A stretch of 64,000 nucleotides of DNA from assembly GCF_008065115.1 (NCBI RefSeq), contig NZ_CP042913.1, positions 2,144,338 to 2,208,337 on the forward strand, in the 5' to 3' direction. Positions within the stretch are counted from its first letter, which is position 1, and each line of letters opens with the position of its first letter. The notes below the pieces were generated by a model that saw only the letters and a program-made list of their open reading frames with translations, made no database searches and was not told the DNA's origin. Below are positions 52,311 through 62,379 of the stretch, in pieces. The position numbers and the translations under genes were made by a program. The stretch is from Bythopirellula goksoeyrii (lineage in GTDB: Bacteria; Planctomycetota; Planctomycetia; Pirellulales; Lacipirellulaceae).

Positions 52311-52670
52311 GGTCGCGCCACCGACTGCAACTCGCAGATTCCGGAACTGAAAGAAGTTGGACCAACTTCAGCAGCTTAGCCTGTTGCCCAACTGCTGGCG
52401 GTGTTGACTACCTCGGTAGATGCGCCACCACATTGACCACAAGTTGTTCCTGTTTGTCTACGTTCCGCGCTGGTCTCACGTCCGTGCACCAGGTGTGCGT
52501 GTGCTGTGTCGCTTAGATTGGAACGATTGCGCGCTCATGAGATCTCGTCATGGGTCTCGAACGGCTCTCCGCTGTCCTGTCGCAGCATGTCCATTCTTGG
52601 AACCAAGGGGCCCTTAGCGCAAAATCCTGCTGCACTGGTCCTCACATCTCTTATAGCAACTCGGCCGGTG

Positions 52671-54551
52671 TCAGCCCGATGCCGAACCAATACCCCTCAA
52701 TTGCAACGGCGGCAAGGCTTCCTCTAAAGTTCCTTTCGCCTTCGGCCAAGCAAGCAGTGCCTCGGCCACCATCCATATCTGCAATAGAATCGTGACCGTG
52801 CCGACGGAAAAGAGTAGATAGTTGCCTTGTTGCCACCAGCCGCTGGATGGGTTGAACATGTTCCACAGCAGTGCCCAGAGGGGCATGATGATCATCATGA
52901 CCATTGGCAGCACGATGAACCACACGGGCTTGTTGCGGCGGGCCAGATAGAACACGGTTACCATGAAAGCCAGCCCGGCCAACAGTTGGTTGGTCGCACC
53001 GAATAGGGGCCAGAGATACTGTCCGCCGGTGCCGTAGGGGGCGGGTGGTCCCCCGGGCGCGCTCGGGCCGCGCATGAGTGCCAACCCCAAGGCGGACCCT
53101 ACAGCTATTGTCGTCGCTACGTACTTATTGGCCAGTGGCGGAAATTTGACTACGCCGGCCAACTCTTGGACAACGTAGCGTTGCAGGCGGGTAGCCGTGT
53201 CGAGCGTGGTGGCAGCGAAGCAGGCAACCAGCATGGCAATGAGGGCGATGGCATAGCGTTGGGCGATTCCCAGGGCACTGAGGAAATTGGCCCCTCCGTC
53301 GACAAAAGCTCCCACCATTTGGCCGAGTCGAAAATTGCTCCAGCTTCCTGAGGAATCGTAGCGGAGATGCCAGGCATCACTGCCGAGGATCGGGCTGCCT
53401 GCCGAGTTTACTGCGACTTGATACGTGCCGTCTGTCTGGCGATCGAATTTTCCCATGCCGACTCCAGCACAGCAGGCGAGAATCACCAGAACAGCTAGCG
53501 CTCCCTCCAAGAGCATCGAGCCGTATCCCACCGAGAGAGCATCGCTCTCTGAGGCAACTTGCTTGCTAGTGGTCCCACTAGAAACCAAACAGTGAAATCC
53601 GCTGATGGCTCCACATGCTATTGTGATGAATAGGAACGGCCAGATCGGCGGTGCGCCTGCGGGGATTTCCTTGGCGACTGCCGGCGCGCTGGCCACGAGT
53701 CCCGCATGCCCTGACAGTCCCGCTGCGAACATACCGCATAACAACAGCAGCAAGGCAACAACCAGTTGCAAGCTGTTAATGTAATCACGTGGTTGCAACA
53801 ACAGCCACACCGGCAGCACGGAGGCGAAAAAACAATAGACGAACAGAATCGCGGTCCAGACCACCGTACTATTTCCCACGAGCGGGTGATCGGCGACATC
53901 AGGGAGCCATTGCTGCAGGTTGATCGGAAGCGAATCGGCACCGACTACGACCCCTAAGTACAGTAAGCCCAAGGCCCCCAGCGAGGGAAGTAGCAAATTG
54001 CCACCGTGTCGGCAACACCACAGCCCAATCACTACCGCCAATGGCAGCGACAGCCATACGCTGAGTACCGACTGGGGATAGATCGAAAAGATTGACGCGA
54101 TCACTTGCCCGAACACAGCCAAGACAACGGTGAGTGCGAAAAACAGGATCAACAGAAAAATGACGCTGGCTCGAGGTGAGATCAGTCGGCCAGCAATTTC
54201 TCCGACCGTTTGCCCTCGATTGCGCAGGCTGACCATCAATGCGCCAAAATCATGGACCGCCCCGATGAAAATCGACCCAAAGACGACCCATAAGAGTGCC
54301 GGCAACCAGCCCCAGAAGACGGCGATCGCGGGCCCCACGATCGGTCCCGTGCCGGCGATACTGGTGAAATGATGCCCGAAAATGACACTCCGGCGGGTCG
54401 GTACGAAATCGACGTCGTCCCGCAATTCCTGACTGGGGACCACCGCCTGGGGATCGACTCCAAACACTTTCCGAGCCAGCCAGCGGCCGTAAGTGTTATA
54501 GGCAATGATGAATCCCAGAAAGGAACCAAGGGCGACGAGCAGAGTATCCAT
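52671..54551 (-). CDS. cstA: Carbon starvation protein CstA-family transporter
   Basis: 626 residues, a polytopic inner-membrane protein with about 16 hydrophobic segments. The CstA signature FGHHFTSIAGTGPIVGPAIAVFWGWLPALLWVVFGSIFIGAVHDF is at about 58-102. A second conserved part, ISGFHCLVSSGTTSKQVASESDALSVGYGSMLLEG, and the C-terminal YLWPLFGATNQLLAGLAFMV are present. In other bacteria the family imports peptides or pyruvate during carbon limitation; the substrate here is not determined. The ATG at 54551 follows no strong ribosome-binding site that I can identify. It stands alone on the minus strand. Confidence 0.95.
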   Translation of the reverse strand: MDTLLVALGSFLGFIIAYNTYGRWLARKVFGVDPQAVVPSQELRDDVDFVPTRRSVIFGHHFTSIAGTGPIVGPAIAVFWGWLPALLWVVFGSIFIGAVHDFGALMVSLRNRGQTVGEIAGRLISPRASVIFLLILFFALTVVLAVFGQVIASIFSIYPQSVLSVWLSLPLAVVIGLWCCRHGGNLLLPSLGALGLLYLGVVVGADSLPINLQQWLPDVADHPLVGNSTVVWTAILFVYCFFASVLPVWLLLQPRDYINSLQLVVALLLLLCGMFAAGLSGHAGLVASAPAVAKEIPAGAPPIWPFLFITIACGAISGFHCLVSSGTTSKQVASESDALSVGYGSMLLEGALAVLVILACCAGVGMGKFDRQTDGTYQVAVNSAGSPILGSDAWHLRYDSSGSWSNFRLGQMVGAFVDGGANFLSALGIAQRYAIALIAMLVACFAATTLDTATRLQRYVVQELAGVVKFPPLANKYVATTIAVGSALGLALMRGPSAPGGPPAPYGTGGQYLWPLFGATNQLLAGLAFMVTVFYLARRNKPVWFIVLPMVMMIIMPLWALLWNMFNPSSGWWQQGNYLLFSVGTVTILLQIWMVAEALLAWPKAKGTLEEALPPLQLRGIGSASG

Positions 54552-54927
54552 GAATAATAAGCAGTAATGAAAATGGAACGAATGTTGTCAAAAGCAATAA
54601 GACCTTTGGCTTGCATTATCATAATACCACCCCAGGTCTGATGGAGAAACACAAACAGCAAGGCGAAGGAAACGTAGAGTCGGGCTCCTCCCTTGAATAC
54701 CCAATTTTAATGCCCAATGACCATAACACTGGGGTTACCTGCCAGAATTGGTCCTTGGCAATTGAACCTTGGTCATTTTGCCACTTGTACGGACTCGATT
54801 TGAACTTCTCCCCAATCGTCCGGGGGATTGGTTTACGACCAGTGCGCGGAGACCTATAATCGCCGCAGTCAACAATCTACTCGCATTTCCAACTCGATAC
54901 TGGAAAGCAAGAACTTTATAGGAAAGG
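54552..54927. other. Divergent cstA-trxB intergenic region
   Basis: 376 bases without a gene. Inverted heptad repeats of the TTGGTCATT type occupy about 54700-54780 (CCAATGACC and TTGGTCATT words). The trxB promoter is listed separately. AGGAAAGGATG at 54918-54928 gives trxB a ribosome-binding site. Confidence 0.6.
54832..54860 (+). promoter_or_regulatory. Sigma70-type promoter of trxB-asnS
   Basis: TTTACG at 54832-54837, a 17-base spacer and a perfect TATAAT at 54855-54860. The predicted leader is about 60 bases. It is the best-matching promoter in the window. Confidence 0.65.
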
Positions 54928-55983
54928 ATGTCAGCTGTGCCCGAAAAAGTAGTCATCGTGGGAAGCGGCCCCGCCGGCTTTACGGCGGCCATCTATGCCT
55001 CGCGCGCCAATTTGGAACCTTTGCTGTATGAAGGGGCCGTCACCGAGGAAAATCGTTTGGATGGCACGCTTCCCTTGGGGCAGCTCGCCTTAACGACCGA
55101 GGTGGAGAATTACCCTGGCTTCCCAGCGGGAGACCTGAGCGCCTACCTCAAATCGTCGCTTCCCGAAGAACATCAGTGGCTCGTTGACATGCATCAGAAG
55201 GAAGGGTGCTCGGGCCCCGAGTTGATGCATTTGATGCGTCGTCAGGCGCAGAATTTCGGCACGCGGATAGTTACGGATGATATTGCGGAAGTCGATTTCA
55301 GTGGCCAACCTTTCAAGCTTAAGTCGCTCGAAGGTAAGGAAGTCGAGGCCCATGCCGTAATCATTGCCACTGGAGCTCGTGCCAACTATTTGGGACTTCC
55401 ATCAGAAGAAGCATACAAGAATCGCGGTGTGAGTGCCTGTGCCGTATGTGACGGAGCACTACCTCGCTTCCGCAATAAGCCGGTCGTAGTCGTTGGCGGT
55501 GGAGACTCGGCTGTCGAGGAGAGTGACTATCTTTCTAAGTTTGCTAGCGTTGTGTATCTCGTGCATCGCCGCGACGAGTTGCGGGCATCCAAGATCATGG
55601 CAGATCGTGCCAAAGAGAATCCCAAGATCGACATCCTCTGGAATAGCGAAGTCGAAGAAATTCTGGGCGACGATCAGAATGGCGTGACTGGGGTAAAAAT
55701 TAAATCGACAGTCGACGATAGTTTTTCTGAAAAAGAAGTTGCCGGCGCCTTTATGGCGATTGGCCACACGCCGAACACACGATTCTTGGAAGGCAAACTG
55801 GAAATGACTGCCAAGAAATATCTCAAGTGGACTGTTCCCTTTCGAACGAAGACCAGTGTCGAGGGCGTCTTCGCTGCGGGAGACGTGGCCGACGATTACT
55901 ATCGTCAGGCGGTTACCGCAGCGGGTACAGGTTGCATGGCGGCTCTGGACGCCGAACGCTGGTTGGCGACAAAGGGAATTTGA
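54928..55983 (+). CDS. trxB: Thioredoxin reductase with an extended FAD-domain loop
   Basis: FAD/NADPH-dependent thioredoxin-disulfide reductase, 351 residues against about 315-320 in most bacteria. The FAD-binding [18 protein letters not shown] (12-29), [16 protein letters not shown], the redox pair CAVCDG (C171, C174), the NADPH-binding [13 protein letters not shown], the HRRDELRAS phosphate-binding arginines and [34 protein letters not shown] are all present. The extra length is mainly an insertion after YPGFPAGDL (about residues 70-95, [20 protein letters not shown]) where typical TrxB has a short loop, plus a few residues near [11 protein letters not shown]. It is followed by asnS after 24 bases. 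Confidence 0.95.
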   Translation: MSAVPEKVVIVGSGPAGFTAAIYASRANLEPLLYEGAVTEENRLDGTLPLGQLALTTEVENYPGFPAGDLSAYLKSSLPEEHQWLVDMHQKEGCSGPELMHLMRRQAQNFGTRIVTDDIAEVDFSGQPFKLKSLEGKEVEAHAVIIATGARANYLGLPSEEAYKNRGVSACAVCDGALPRFRNKPVVVVGGGDSAVEESDYLSKFASVVYLVHRRDELRASKIMADRAKENPKIDILWNSEVEEILGDDQNGVTGVKIKSTVDDSFSEKEVAGAFMAIGHTPNTRFLEGKLEMTAKKYLKWTVPFRTKTSVEGVFAAGDVADDYYRQAVTAAGTGCMAALDAERWLATKGI

Positions 55984-56007
55984 CAATACAAGAGCAAGGA
56001 AGTTGCC

Positions 56008-57414
56008 ATGGAAAAGCTCTCCGTTCGAGAGGCAAGACTCGCCGATGCGATTGGCCGTCAGGCCTTATTGCAGGGGTGGATTCGTACGCGCCGCGACAGC
56101 AAGGGGGGCTTCAGCTTTCTGGAACTCAACGACGGCAGTTGCCTCGCCAATATCCAGGTCGTTGCCGATGGCGATCTGCCCAACTATGAGTCCGAAATCA
56201 AACATCTCTCGGCCGGTTGCAGTGTTTCGGTGCGAGGTGAAATCAAGGCATCGGGGGGCAAAGGGCAGGCGACGGAACTACACGCAGCTGATGTGACCGT
56301 CCACGGCTGGGCCGATCCAGAGGAATTTCCCCTCCAGAAGAAGCGCCACTCGATGGAAAAGCTCCGCGAGTGGGCTCATTTGCGACCGCGCACCAATACT
56401 TTTGGTGCCGTGATGCGCGTTCGCAATCGCATCTGTCGGTCGATCCACGATTTTTTTCAAGAGGATGGCTTCCTCTACATCCACACGCCGATCATCACGG
56501 CGAGCGACTGTGAAGGGGCCGGCGAGATGTTCCGCGTGACCACGCTTGACCCGGAAAATGTGCCCCGTGACGCCAAAGGGGCGGTCGATTTCTCGCAGGA
56601 CTTTTTCGACCGGCCTTCCTATCTCACCGTGTCAGGCCAGTTGGAAGGCGAAATCTACGCTACAGCATTGGGGAAGATTTACACCTTCGGGCCCACTTTC
56701 CGAGCAGAGAACTCCAACACTTCGCGGCATCTTGCTGAGTTCTGGATGGTCGAACCTGAGGCGGCTTTCTTTGAGCTAACTGACAACATGAATCTGGCTG
56801 AGCGGTTCTTGAAGCGAATTGTCAATGATGTGCTGGCCAACTGCGAGGAAGACATGCAGTTTTTCCACGAGCGGATTGACAAGACCGTAATGGAGAGCCT
56901 GCAAACTATCGCAGAACGCAACTTTGAACGACTCAGTTACACCGAGGCGATCGATATCTTGGAGAAGTCTGGCGAAAAGTTTGAATTCCCCATCGCCTGG
57001 GGGACCGATTTGCAAGCGGAACACGAACGATTTCTCACCGAAAAACACCTGAAGGCACCCGTCATCCTCTATGACTACCCCGCGGCAATCAAACCATTCT
57101 ATATGAAAGTGAATGAAGGCGAGGTGGAGAACCGCCGCACCGTCCGAGCGATGGATGTACTGGTACCACGCGTCGGCGAAATCATCGGAGGCAGTCAGCG
57201 TGAGGATCAACTCGATGTGCTGACCGCCCGCATGGAAGAGCAGGGGCTCAACACGGCGGACTACTGGTGGTATCTCGACCTGCGGAAATTCGGCACCGTG
57301 CCGCACTCAGGGTTTGGACTGGGACTCGAGCGCATGGTGCAGGCGGTCACCGGCATGGCCAATATTCGCGACGTGATTCCGTTTCCACGAACGCCTGGGA
57401 ATGCGGAGTTTTGA
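56008..57414 (+). CDS. asnS: Asparaginyl-tRNA synthetase
   Basis: Class IIb aminoacyl-tRNA synthetase charging tRNA-Asn with asparagine. 468 residues, the usual size. AAGGAAG sits five bases before the ATG. The OB-fold anticodon-binding domain is at about 15-110 ([30 protein letters not shown]). The catalytic core has [17 protein letters not shown], motif 2 [21 protein letters not shown] and motif 3 [15 protein letters not shown]. Its stop is one base from the stop of the convergent reductase gene, with no terminator between. It forms a unit with trxB. Confidence 0.97.
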   Translation: MEKLSVREARLADAIGRQALLQGWIRTRRDSKGGFSFLELNDGSCLANIQVVADGDLPNYESEIKHLSAGCSVSVRGEIKASGGKGQATELHAADVTVHGWADPEEFPLQKKRHSMEKLREWAHLRPRTNTFGAVMRVRNRICRSIHDFFQEDGFLYIHTPIITASDCEGAGEMFRVTTLDPENVPRDAKGAVDFSQDFFDRPSYLTVSGQLEGEIYATALGKIYTFGPTFRAENSNTSRHLAEFWMVEPEAAFFELTDNMNLAERFLKRIVNDVLANCEEDMQFFHERIDKTVMESLQTIAERNFERLSYTEAIDILEKSGEKFEFPIAWGTDLQAEHERFLTEKHLKAPVILYDYPAAIKPFYMKVNEGEVENRRTVRAMDVLVPRVGEIIGGSQREDQLDVLTARMEEQGLNTADYWWYLDLRKFGTVPHSGFGLGLERMVQAVTGMANIRDVIPFPRTPGNAEF

Positions 57415-57415
57415 C

Positions 57416-58453
57416 TCACGCCGCCCCGTTAACACGCCGCGGATTGCGATACAGCACTTCGGCCAGTAATTCCGGTGAACCTTGGAAACCGGTCCTCTCA
57501 AAATGCCAGAGGTCGTCGGTGGGTACCATTTCCTCATCCAGTGGCCACGGATCGAACGGCTCGTAGCCGAGAGCTGTCGCAAGTTGAGAGGAATCCATCG
57601 TTACATTCCCCGCACGGGGTGGAATCGGTCCTGCTTCGATGCGTGGGCAACCGTGTAACAGTGCGGGGTCGTATCCGCCGACGCGGTTGATTACCTGGGC
57701 GATCTGATAGAGCGAAAGTCGCCGTGGTCCCCCGGCATGAAAAAGCCCAGCCACGTCGTTTGCCAGTAGCGATTCATACACGCCGTTCAGGCAGTCGGTG
57801 TAGGTGGGTGTGCGGACTTCGTCGAAGTAAAGTGTAGCGGGCCGGTTCTTGGCAAATCGCGACTGGATCCAATCGATTGCTCCCGCGTGGCCATTGAAAC
57901 TAATGCCCATCGGGAGGGAAATCCTCAGCGTGCAGGCACTTGGCATCGAATCGAGTATCAATTGCTCGGCGGCCACCATGGTTGTGCCGTACACAGTCAC
58001 TGGATCGGTTGGATCGCTTTCCGTATAGCCGGGCCAATTCAATGGCATGAGGTCCCTGCCTGCATACACCAAATCAATCGAGGTATGCACTAACCGTACT
58101 TCGCGATCACAGCAGATGGACAACAGTGTGATCATCCCTTCGACATTGGTCCGCCAAGCAAGCCGTGAATCGAGTTCGCAAGCCTTGAGTGCGCAATTGC
58201 CGGCGCAATTGAGAACGCTGCGGAACTGGTATTTGTCGAACAATTCGACGAGCGCATCCCGGTCTTCGGCGTTGCAGGCTTCGATTCCGGGACCCGTGAG
58301 TGGCCAGTTGTCTGCCTGGCGAATCCCGATTACTTGGCCAGGATAGCGATCTTGGAAATAGGCCAGCGCGTTGTAGCCCGCCACCCCGGCGATTCCGGTG
58401 ATCAACAGCGGCAGGGAGATAGCACAATCGGTATGAAGATGGGTATCAGCCAT
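57416..58453 (-). CDS. RmlD/SDR-like sugar-nucleotide reductase lacking catalytic Lys
   Basis: 345 residues from ATG 58453. An extended short-chain dehydrogenase fold resembles dTDP-4-dehydrorhamnose reductase (RmlD): NAD(P)-binding LITGIAGVAGYNALAYF (GxxGxxG), VLNCAGNCALKACE (an NAA-type loop), LVHTSIDLVYAG in place of STDYVFDG, and VYGTTMVAAEQL. In the last motif the catalytic YxxxK is Y155-GTT-M159, so the lysine is replaced by methionine. The rest of the substrate-binding half is present. It may bind a nucleotide sugar without reducing it, or be a regulatory relative such as MAT2B. An upstream frame of 34 codons is rejected. It is divergent from the GT2 gene. Confidence 0.8.
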   Translation of the reverse strand: MADTHLHTDCAISLPLLITGIAGVAGYNALAYFQDRYPGQVIGIRQADNWPLTGPGIEACNAEDRDALVELFDKYQFRSVLNCAGNCALKACELDSRLAWRTNVEGMITLLSICCDREVRLVHTSIDLVYAGRDLMPLNWPGYTESDPTDPVTVYGTTMVAAEQLILDSMPSACTLRISLPMGISFNGHAGAIDWIQSRFAKNRPATLYFDEVRTPTYTDCLNGVYESLLANDVAGLFHAGGPRRLSLYQIAQVINRVGGYDPALLHGCPRIEAGPIPPRAGNVTMDSSQLATALGYEPFDPWPLDEEMVPTDDLWHFERTGFQGSPELLAEVLYRNPRRVNGAA

Positions 58454-58595
58454 AGTGATACGGATTGTAGCAGTTGTCGGTGTTTTGGTGTACGCAGCCA
58501 GCAGCCTGTTTTTGACTCTCCCCCTGCAAAAGCTAGGTTTGTTGACCCACTCCATGAGAAGCCTGTTGTCCCCTCGTTCACCCGATTGGCCTACG

Positions 58596-59894
58596 ATGTC
58601 ACAATCTGCCCCTCAGACTTTGCCTCCGCACCTAACCCCAGAAATGGAAACGGCTGCGGACGCAATTCTGCAGCGTTTGCAGGAAACGGAACAGACGGTT
58701 CGCGATGCGATTGCGAGTGATAACTCGGTCGCCATTGAAACCGAATTGTCGGTAGTCATGCCTTGCCTCAACGAGGCAGACACCTTGGCAATTTGCATCG
58801 AAAAAGCCCAGCGAGCTATGCGCGGGGCTGGTATCGAAGGGGAAGTGATTGTTGCCGACAATGGTAGTACTGATGGGTCCCAAGAGATTGCCAGGCGATT
58901 GGGTGCCCGAGTTGTGCCTGTAACGGAAAAGGGTTACGGCAACGCTCTGATGGGTGGCATTCGCGCTGCACTCGGTGAGTATGTCATCATGGGAGATGCC
59001 GACGATAGTTACGACTTCCTGGAAATTCCCAAGTTTGTTGACAAACTGCGGGCGGGCCATGAATTAGTGCAAGGCTGTCGGCTGCCCAGTGGTGGCGGCA
59101 AGGTGCTACCCGGAGCGATGCCTCCTTCGCATCGCTGGTTGGGTAACCCGATGTTCTCCTGGCTCGTACAGCGGATGTTCAACGCACCAATCCACGACGT
59201 GTACTGCGGACTCCGCGGTTTCACTAAGAAGCTCTACAATCGACTCGATCTTCGCTGCACGGGAATGGAATTCGCCACGGAGATGATCATCAAGTGCAGC
59301 CTGTTCGAGGTGGACATCGCTGAAGTTCCCACGACTTTGCATCCCGATGGTCGCAAGGCCCATGCCCCCCATCTGCGGACCTTTCGCGATGGATGGAGGA
59401 CGCTGCGGTTCTTCTTGATGTACAGTCCTCGTTGGCTGTTCTTGGTTCCGGGAATCGGACTTGCGATTGTGGGACTCGTGGGGTACTTGCTAGCCATGCC
59501 GGGAACCAGTGTCCTAGGGGCCACGCTCGATGCGCATACTTTGTTGGCGGCAAGTCTCTCGATACTCTTAGGTTTTCAATTGGTGCAATTCGCCGTGTTT
59601 GCCAAGACATTTGCCATCTCGGAGGGACTACTTCCCGACGATTCTCGATTGGGCGGCTTCTTGAAAGTGATGAGTCTAGAGCGTTGTCTGATCGGAGGCA
59701 CTTTGGCATTTTGCGCGGGGACTGGGTTGCTGTTGACGGCCACTGGTTCCTGGTGGAAGGCTGATTTCGGAGCACTCGACTACTCCACGACCATGCGTTG
59801 GGTCATCCCCGGCGTGACCTTGGCAGCCCTCGGTTTTCAAACCATCTTTGCCAGCTTCTTCGTGAGCATCCTGCGAATGGGACGTCGCAAATAG
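58596..59894 (+). CDS. Family 2 glycosyltransferase, polyprenyl-phosphate type
   Basis: 432 residues from ATG 58596 (MSQSAPQTLPPHLTPEMET); no ribosome-binding site favours this over ATG 58554. The GT2 domain spans about 50-280: LSVVMPCLNEADTL, IVADNGSTDGS, a metal/nucleotide DADD motif (134-137), and RGFTKKLYNRLDLRCTGMEFATEM. Two to four membrane helices occupy the C-terminal third (WLFLVPGIGLAIVGLVGYLLA; LAASLSILLGFQLVQFAVFAKTF). This plan matches dolichol/undecaprenyl-phosphate mannose or glucose synthases, which charge a lipid carrier for use by GT-C enzymes. The two GT-C-like genes downstream fit that partner role. Confidence 0.9.
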   Translation: MSQSAPQTLPPHLTPEMETAADAILQRLQETEQTVRDAIASDNSVAIETELSVVMPCLNEADTLAICIEKAQRAMRGAGIEGEVIVADNGSTDGSQEIARRLGARVVPVTEKGYGNALMGGIRAALGEYVIMGDADDSYDFLEIPKFVDKLRAGHELVQGCRLPSGGGKVLPGAMPPSHRWLGNPMFSWLVQRMFNAPIHDVYCGLRGFTKKLYNRLDLRCTGMEFATEMIIKCSLFEVDIAEVPTTLHPDGRKAHAPHLRTFRDGWRTLRFFLMYSPRWLFLVPGIGLAIVGLVGYLLAMPGTSVLGATLDAHTLLAASLSILLGFQLVQFAVFAKTFAISEGLLPDDSRLGGFLKVMSLERCLIGGTLAFCAGTGLLLTATGSWWKADFGALDYSTTMRWVIPGVTLAALGFQTIFASFFVSILRMGRRK

Positions 59895-59920
59895 CCGCAA
59901 ACGTATGCGAGGCAACACTC

Positions 59921-60679
59921 ATGATCATGGTCGACGAAACAAGTACGTCTATCTCGGAAAGGTTGCCCGAATCGGTGCCTGTAGAGTTCGACGACTACGC
60001 AAATGAATATGAAGAGGCCCTGCAAACCGGACTGCAAGTTTCGGGTGAGCATCCCGAGTATTTCGCTCGGCGTCGAATTGAATGGACTCATGCACTGCTT
60101 GATTCCAGGGATATCGAAATCAACACCGTCCTTGATTTTGGTTGCGGTGTGGGCATCGCGGCCCCCTTGCTAAACGAAATCCTGAATCCGCAGTGCATAT
60201 GGGGTTTCGATCCTTCGACTGCAGCTATTGCCAGAGCTCGTCAGGATCGACCCGGTTCGCCGAATCAATTCGTCGACTGTGCCGACGAGCTTCCTTCGGC
60301 GGAATTCGACTTGGTCTACACCAACGGAGTATTCCATCATATTCCCCCTCGTGAACGAGCAACGGCATTTGCGACAATTTGGCGCACATTGCGTCCGGGT
60401 GGGTGGTTCGCCTTCTGGGAAAACAATCCCTGGAATCCCGGCACAAGATTGGTGATGAATCGCATTCCCTTTGATCGCGACGCCATTACGATTTCCCCCT
60501 ACGAAGCGAATCACCTCCTACGCCGCTCAGGTTTCAACCCGGTTCGTACTGATGCCTGGTTCCTATTTCCTCACAGACTGCGCGCTCTGCGACCTCTGGA
60601 ATGGCTCGTTCATCGAATTCCCTTCGGGGCCCAGTATCTTGTGTTGGCGCAGAAGCCACTGACACTTGAGGGGCAATGA
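59921..60679 (+). CDS. SAM-dependent methyltransferase, class I
   Basis: 252 residues from the ATG at 59921, with GAGG about 8 bases upstream. The Rossmann methyltransferase fold has motif I VLDFGCGVGIAAPLL (70-84), a DPSTAAIARAR acidic loop, ADELPSAEFDLVYTNGVFHHIPP as motif IV and GGWFAFWENNPWNPGTRL after it. The methylated substrate is unknown; its position between a GT2 and GT-C gene suggests a sugar or glycolipid. Its stop overlaps the ATG of the next gene (ATGA at 60676-60679), a sign of coupled translation. Confidence 0.88.
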   Translation: MIMVDETSTSISERLPESVPVEFDDYANEYEEALQTGLQVSGEHPEYFARRRIEWTHALLDSRDIEINTVLDFGCGVGIAAPLLNEILNPQCIWGFDPSTAAIARARQDRPGSPNQFVDCADELPSAEFDLVYTNGVFHHIPPRERATAFATIWRTLRPGGWFAFWENNPWNPGTRLVMNRIPFDRDAITISPYEANHLLRRSGFNPVRTDAWFLFPHRLRALRPLEWLVHRIPFGAQYLVLAQKPLTLEGQ

Positions 60680-62289
60680 GTGACGCAATGCAGAACACCG
60701 AGTGCCAATACTATCGGAAACGGCTGAAGCGATGGGCAGGCTCCAACCCTACTGGATCGATACTGTTAGTCTGTTTCATCAGCTTGTTGATCGGGTGGGG
60801 GCTCTCCCAATTGCATCCCCCCGTGCCAAGTGTGCATGATGAGTTCGCCTATTTGCTCTCTGGGGACACGTTCGCGGAGGGGCGGCTCACGAATCCGCCA
60901 CACCCGATGTGGCAGCACTTCGAGACGATGCACGTTATCCATCAGCCGACGTACGCATCAAAATATCCTCCAGGCCAAGGTGTGATGTTGGCTCTCGGGC
61001 AGGTTGTGATGGACCAACCCATTGTCGGTGTCTGGGTTATGTCCGCACTGGGAGTGTTAGCCAGCTATTGGATGTTGTTGGGATTCGTTCCTGCACGATG
61101 GGCAGTTGTGGGAGCTAGCCTGCTCGTGATGCTCCCAGGCTATCAGATTTACTGGGGACAATCCTATTGGGGTGGGACACTGGCCTGTATTGGTGGCGCG
61201 CTTTTGCTTGGCTCAATCCCGCGACTGCAAAAATCCTTGCACATCAAAAACGCGATAGTCTTTGCGGGTGGAGCCTTGATACTAGCAGTTACCCGGCCTT
61301 TCGAGGGAGTTGTACTATTCCTTCTCGCTGGAGGTTGGCTGGTGGTCGGCTGGATACGCTTGGGATGGCCCGCTTGGCGTCCGCTTGTCTTACGATTCTT
61401 GCTACCAATGTTCGGAATCCTTGGCGCAGGTACGTGGGCTTTGGCAACCTACAATACGGCCGTCACAGGGTCACCTTTTGTCATGCCGTATCAGGTGCAT
61501 GATCAATCCTATGGAATGTGTCCCCTATTCTTATGGCAAGCGCCACAGGAAGATCGCCAGTATCGTCACCCCGCCATGGACAAGTTTCATCGTGAATGGG
61601 AGATGCCTTTTTATCGCGATCAACAATCCTTGAGTCAAATCCTGCAGGCAAAGTGGATAATGCTACAAGTGCTCGGAAAGATATTGTTGCCGATAGTCGC
61701 AGCAATTCCTTTGCTTGGAATCTTGTGGTGGCGAGGTAGAAATCTACGCGGGCCTCTGATTGTGCTTTGCTTGTTTTGGCTACTTACTCAGGTCACGATT
61801 TGGAACCTCCCTCACTACTTGGCACCAGGACTTGCTCTTATTCTGCTTGTTGTGGTGTATGGCCTGCGAAATCTCAACGTTTCAACTCACCAGTGGCAGT
61901 GGCCGATAAGTCCAGTCGCGCTCTTACTTGTTGGGCAGATGCTCCTTTTCGTGGGGGAAGCCTGGAAGTATGCAACCATGCCACTCGATGATTGGCAGTA
62001 TGTTCGCCAGAACCGGCAAATTGAGTTAAGCGAAATGGCGGGTAAGCAACTCGTGTTTGTCGACTACGAAACGGGCCACGATCCCTTGCAGGAATGGGTC
62101 TACAATCAGGCCGACATCGATGCTTCCAAGGTCGTATGGGCCCGCAGTATGTCAGAGGAGGAAGACCTCGAATTGCGAGAGTTTTTCTCCGATCGCAAGG
62201 CGTGGCGTTTATCAGCCGATGCCGATTCGCCGAACTTGCGACCGTGGAATTACCCGCAGGTAAAATTGGATATCACAGCAAGCCGCTAA
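60676..62289 (+). CDS. GT-C-like polytopic membrane protein, copy 1
   Basis: 537 residues with about ten to twelve membrane helices and a short basic N-terminus. An early acidic-aromatic block (VHDEFAYLLSGDTFAEGRLTNPPHPMWQHFETMHVIHQPTYASKYPPGQG) has the DE pair in the first large extracytoplasmic loop where GT-C glycosyltransferases (ArnT/PMT type) keep their catalytic aspartate. A periplasmic tail with YETGHDPLQEWVYNQADIDASKVVWARSM ends the protein. GT-C enzymes move a sugar from a lipid carrier to a protein or lipid. Assignment to a named family is not certain. The gene overlaps the methyltransferase gene by four bases. Confidence 0.75.
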   Translation: MSDAMQNTECQYYRKRLKRWAGSNPTGSILLVCFISLLIGWGLSQLHPPVPSVHDEFAYLLSGDTFAEGRLTNPPHPMWQHFETMHVIHQPTYASKYPPGQGVMLALGQVVMDQPIVGVWVMSALGVLASYWMLLGFVPARWAVVGASLLVMLPGYQIYWGQSYWGGTLACIGGALLLGSIPRLQKSLHIKNAIVFAGGALILAVTRPFEGVVLFLLAGGWLVVGWIRLGWPAWRPLVLRFLLPMFGILGAGTWALATYNTAVTGSPFVMPYQVHDQSYGMCPLFLWQAPQEDRQYRHPAMDKFHREWEMPFYRDQQSLSQILQAKWIMLQVLGKILLPIVAAIPLLGILWWRGRNLRGPLIVLCLFWLLTQVTIWNLPHYLAPGLALILLVVVYGLRNLNVSTHQWQWPISPVALLLVGQMLLFVGEAWKYATMPLDDWQYVRQNRQIELSEMAGKQLVFVDYETGHDPLQEWVYNQADIDASKVVWARSMSEEEDLELREFFSDRKAWRLSADADSPNLRPWNYPQVKLDITASR

Positions 62290-62379
62290 ACTAGGTCACC
62301 GAATGTAAGGGTGATACTTGCACCTGCGGGTCTGCACTATTGATACTTTTCAAAGCTCTCAACTCAATAAACCATCACC

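Larger units (their letters stand above)
51876..52670. other. Right border region of the DUF1254 island
   Basis: About 795 bases with no intact gene. It contains the CobW-type remnant at 51904-52158 and the inverted repeat partner at 52247-52310. The last part (52330-52670) holds no recognisable signal. Confidence 0.6.
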
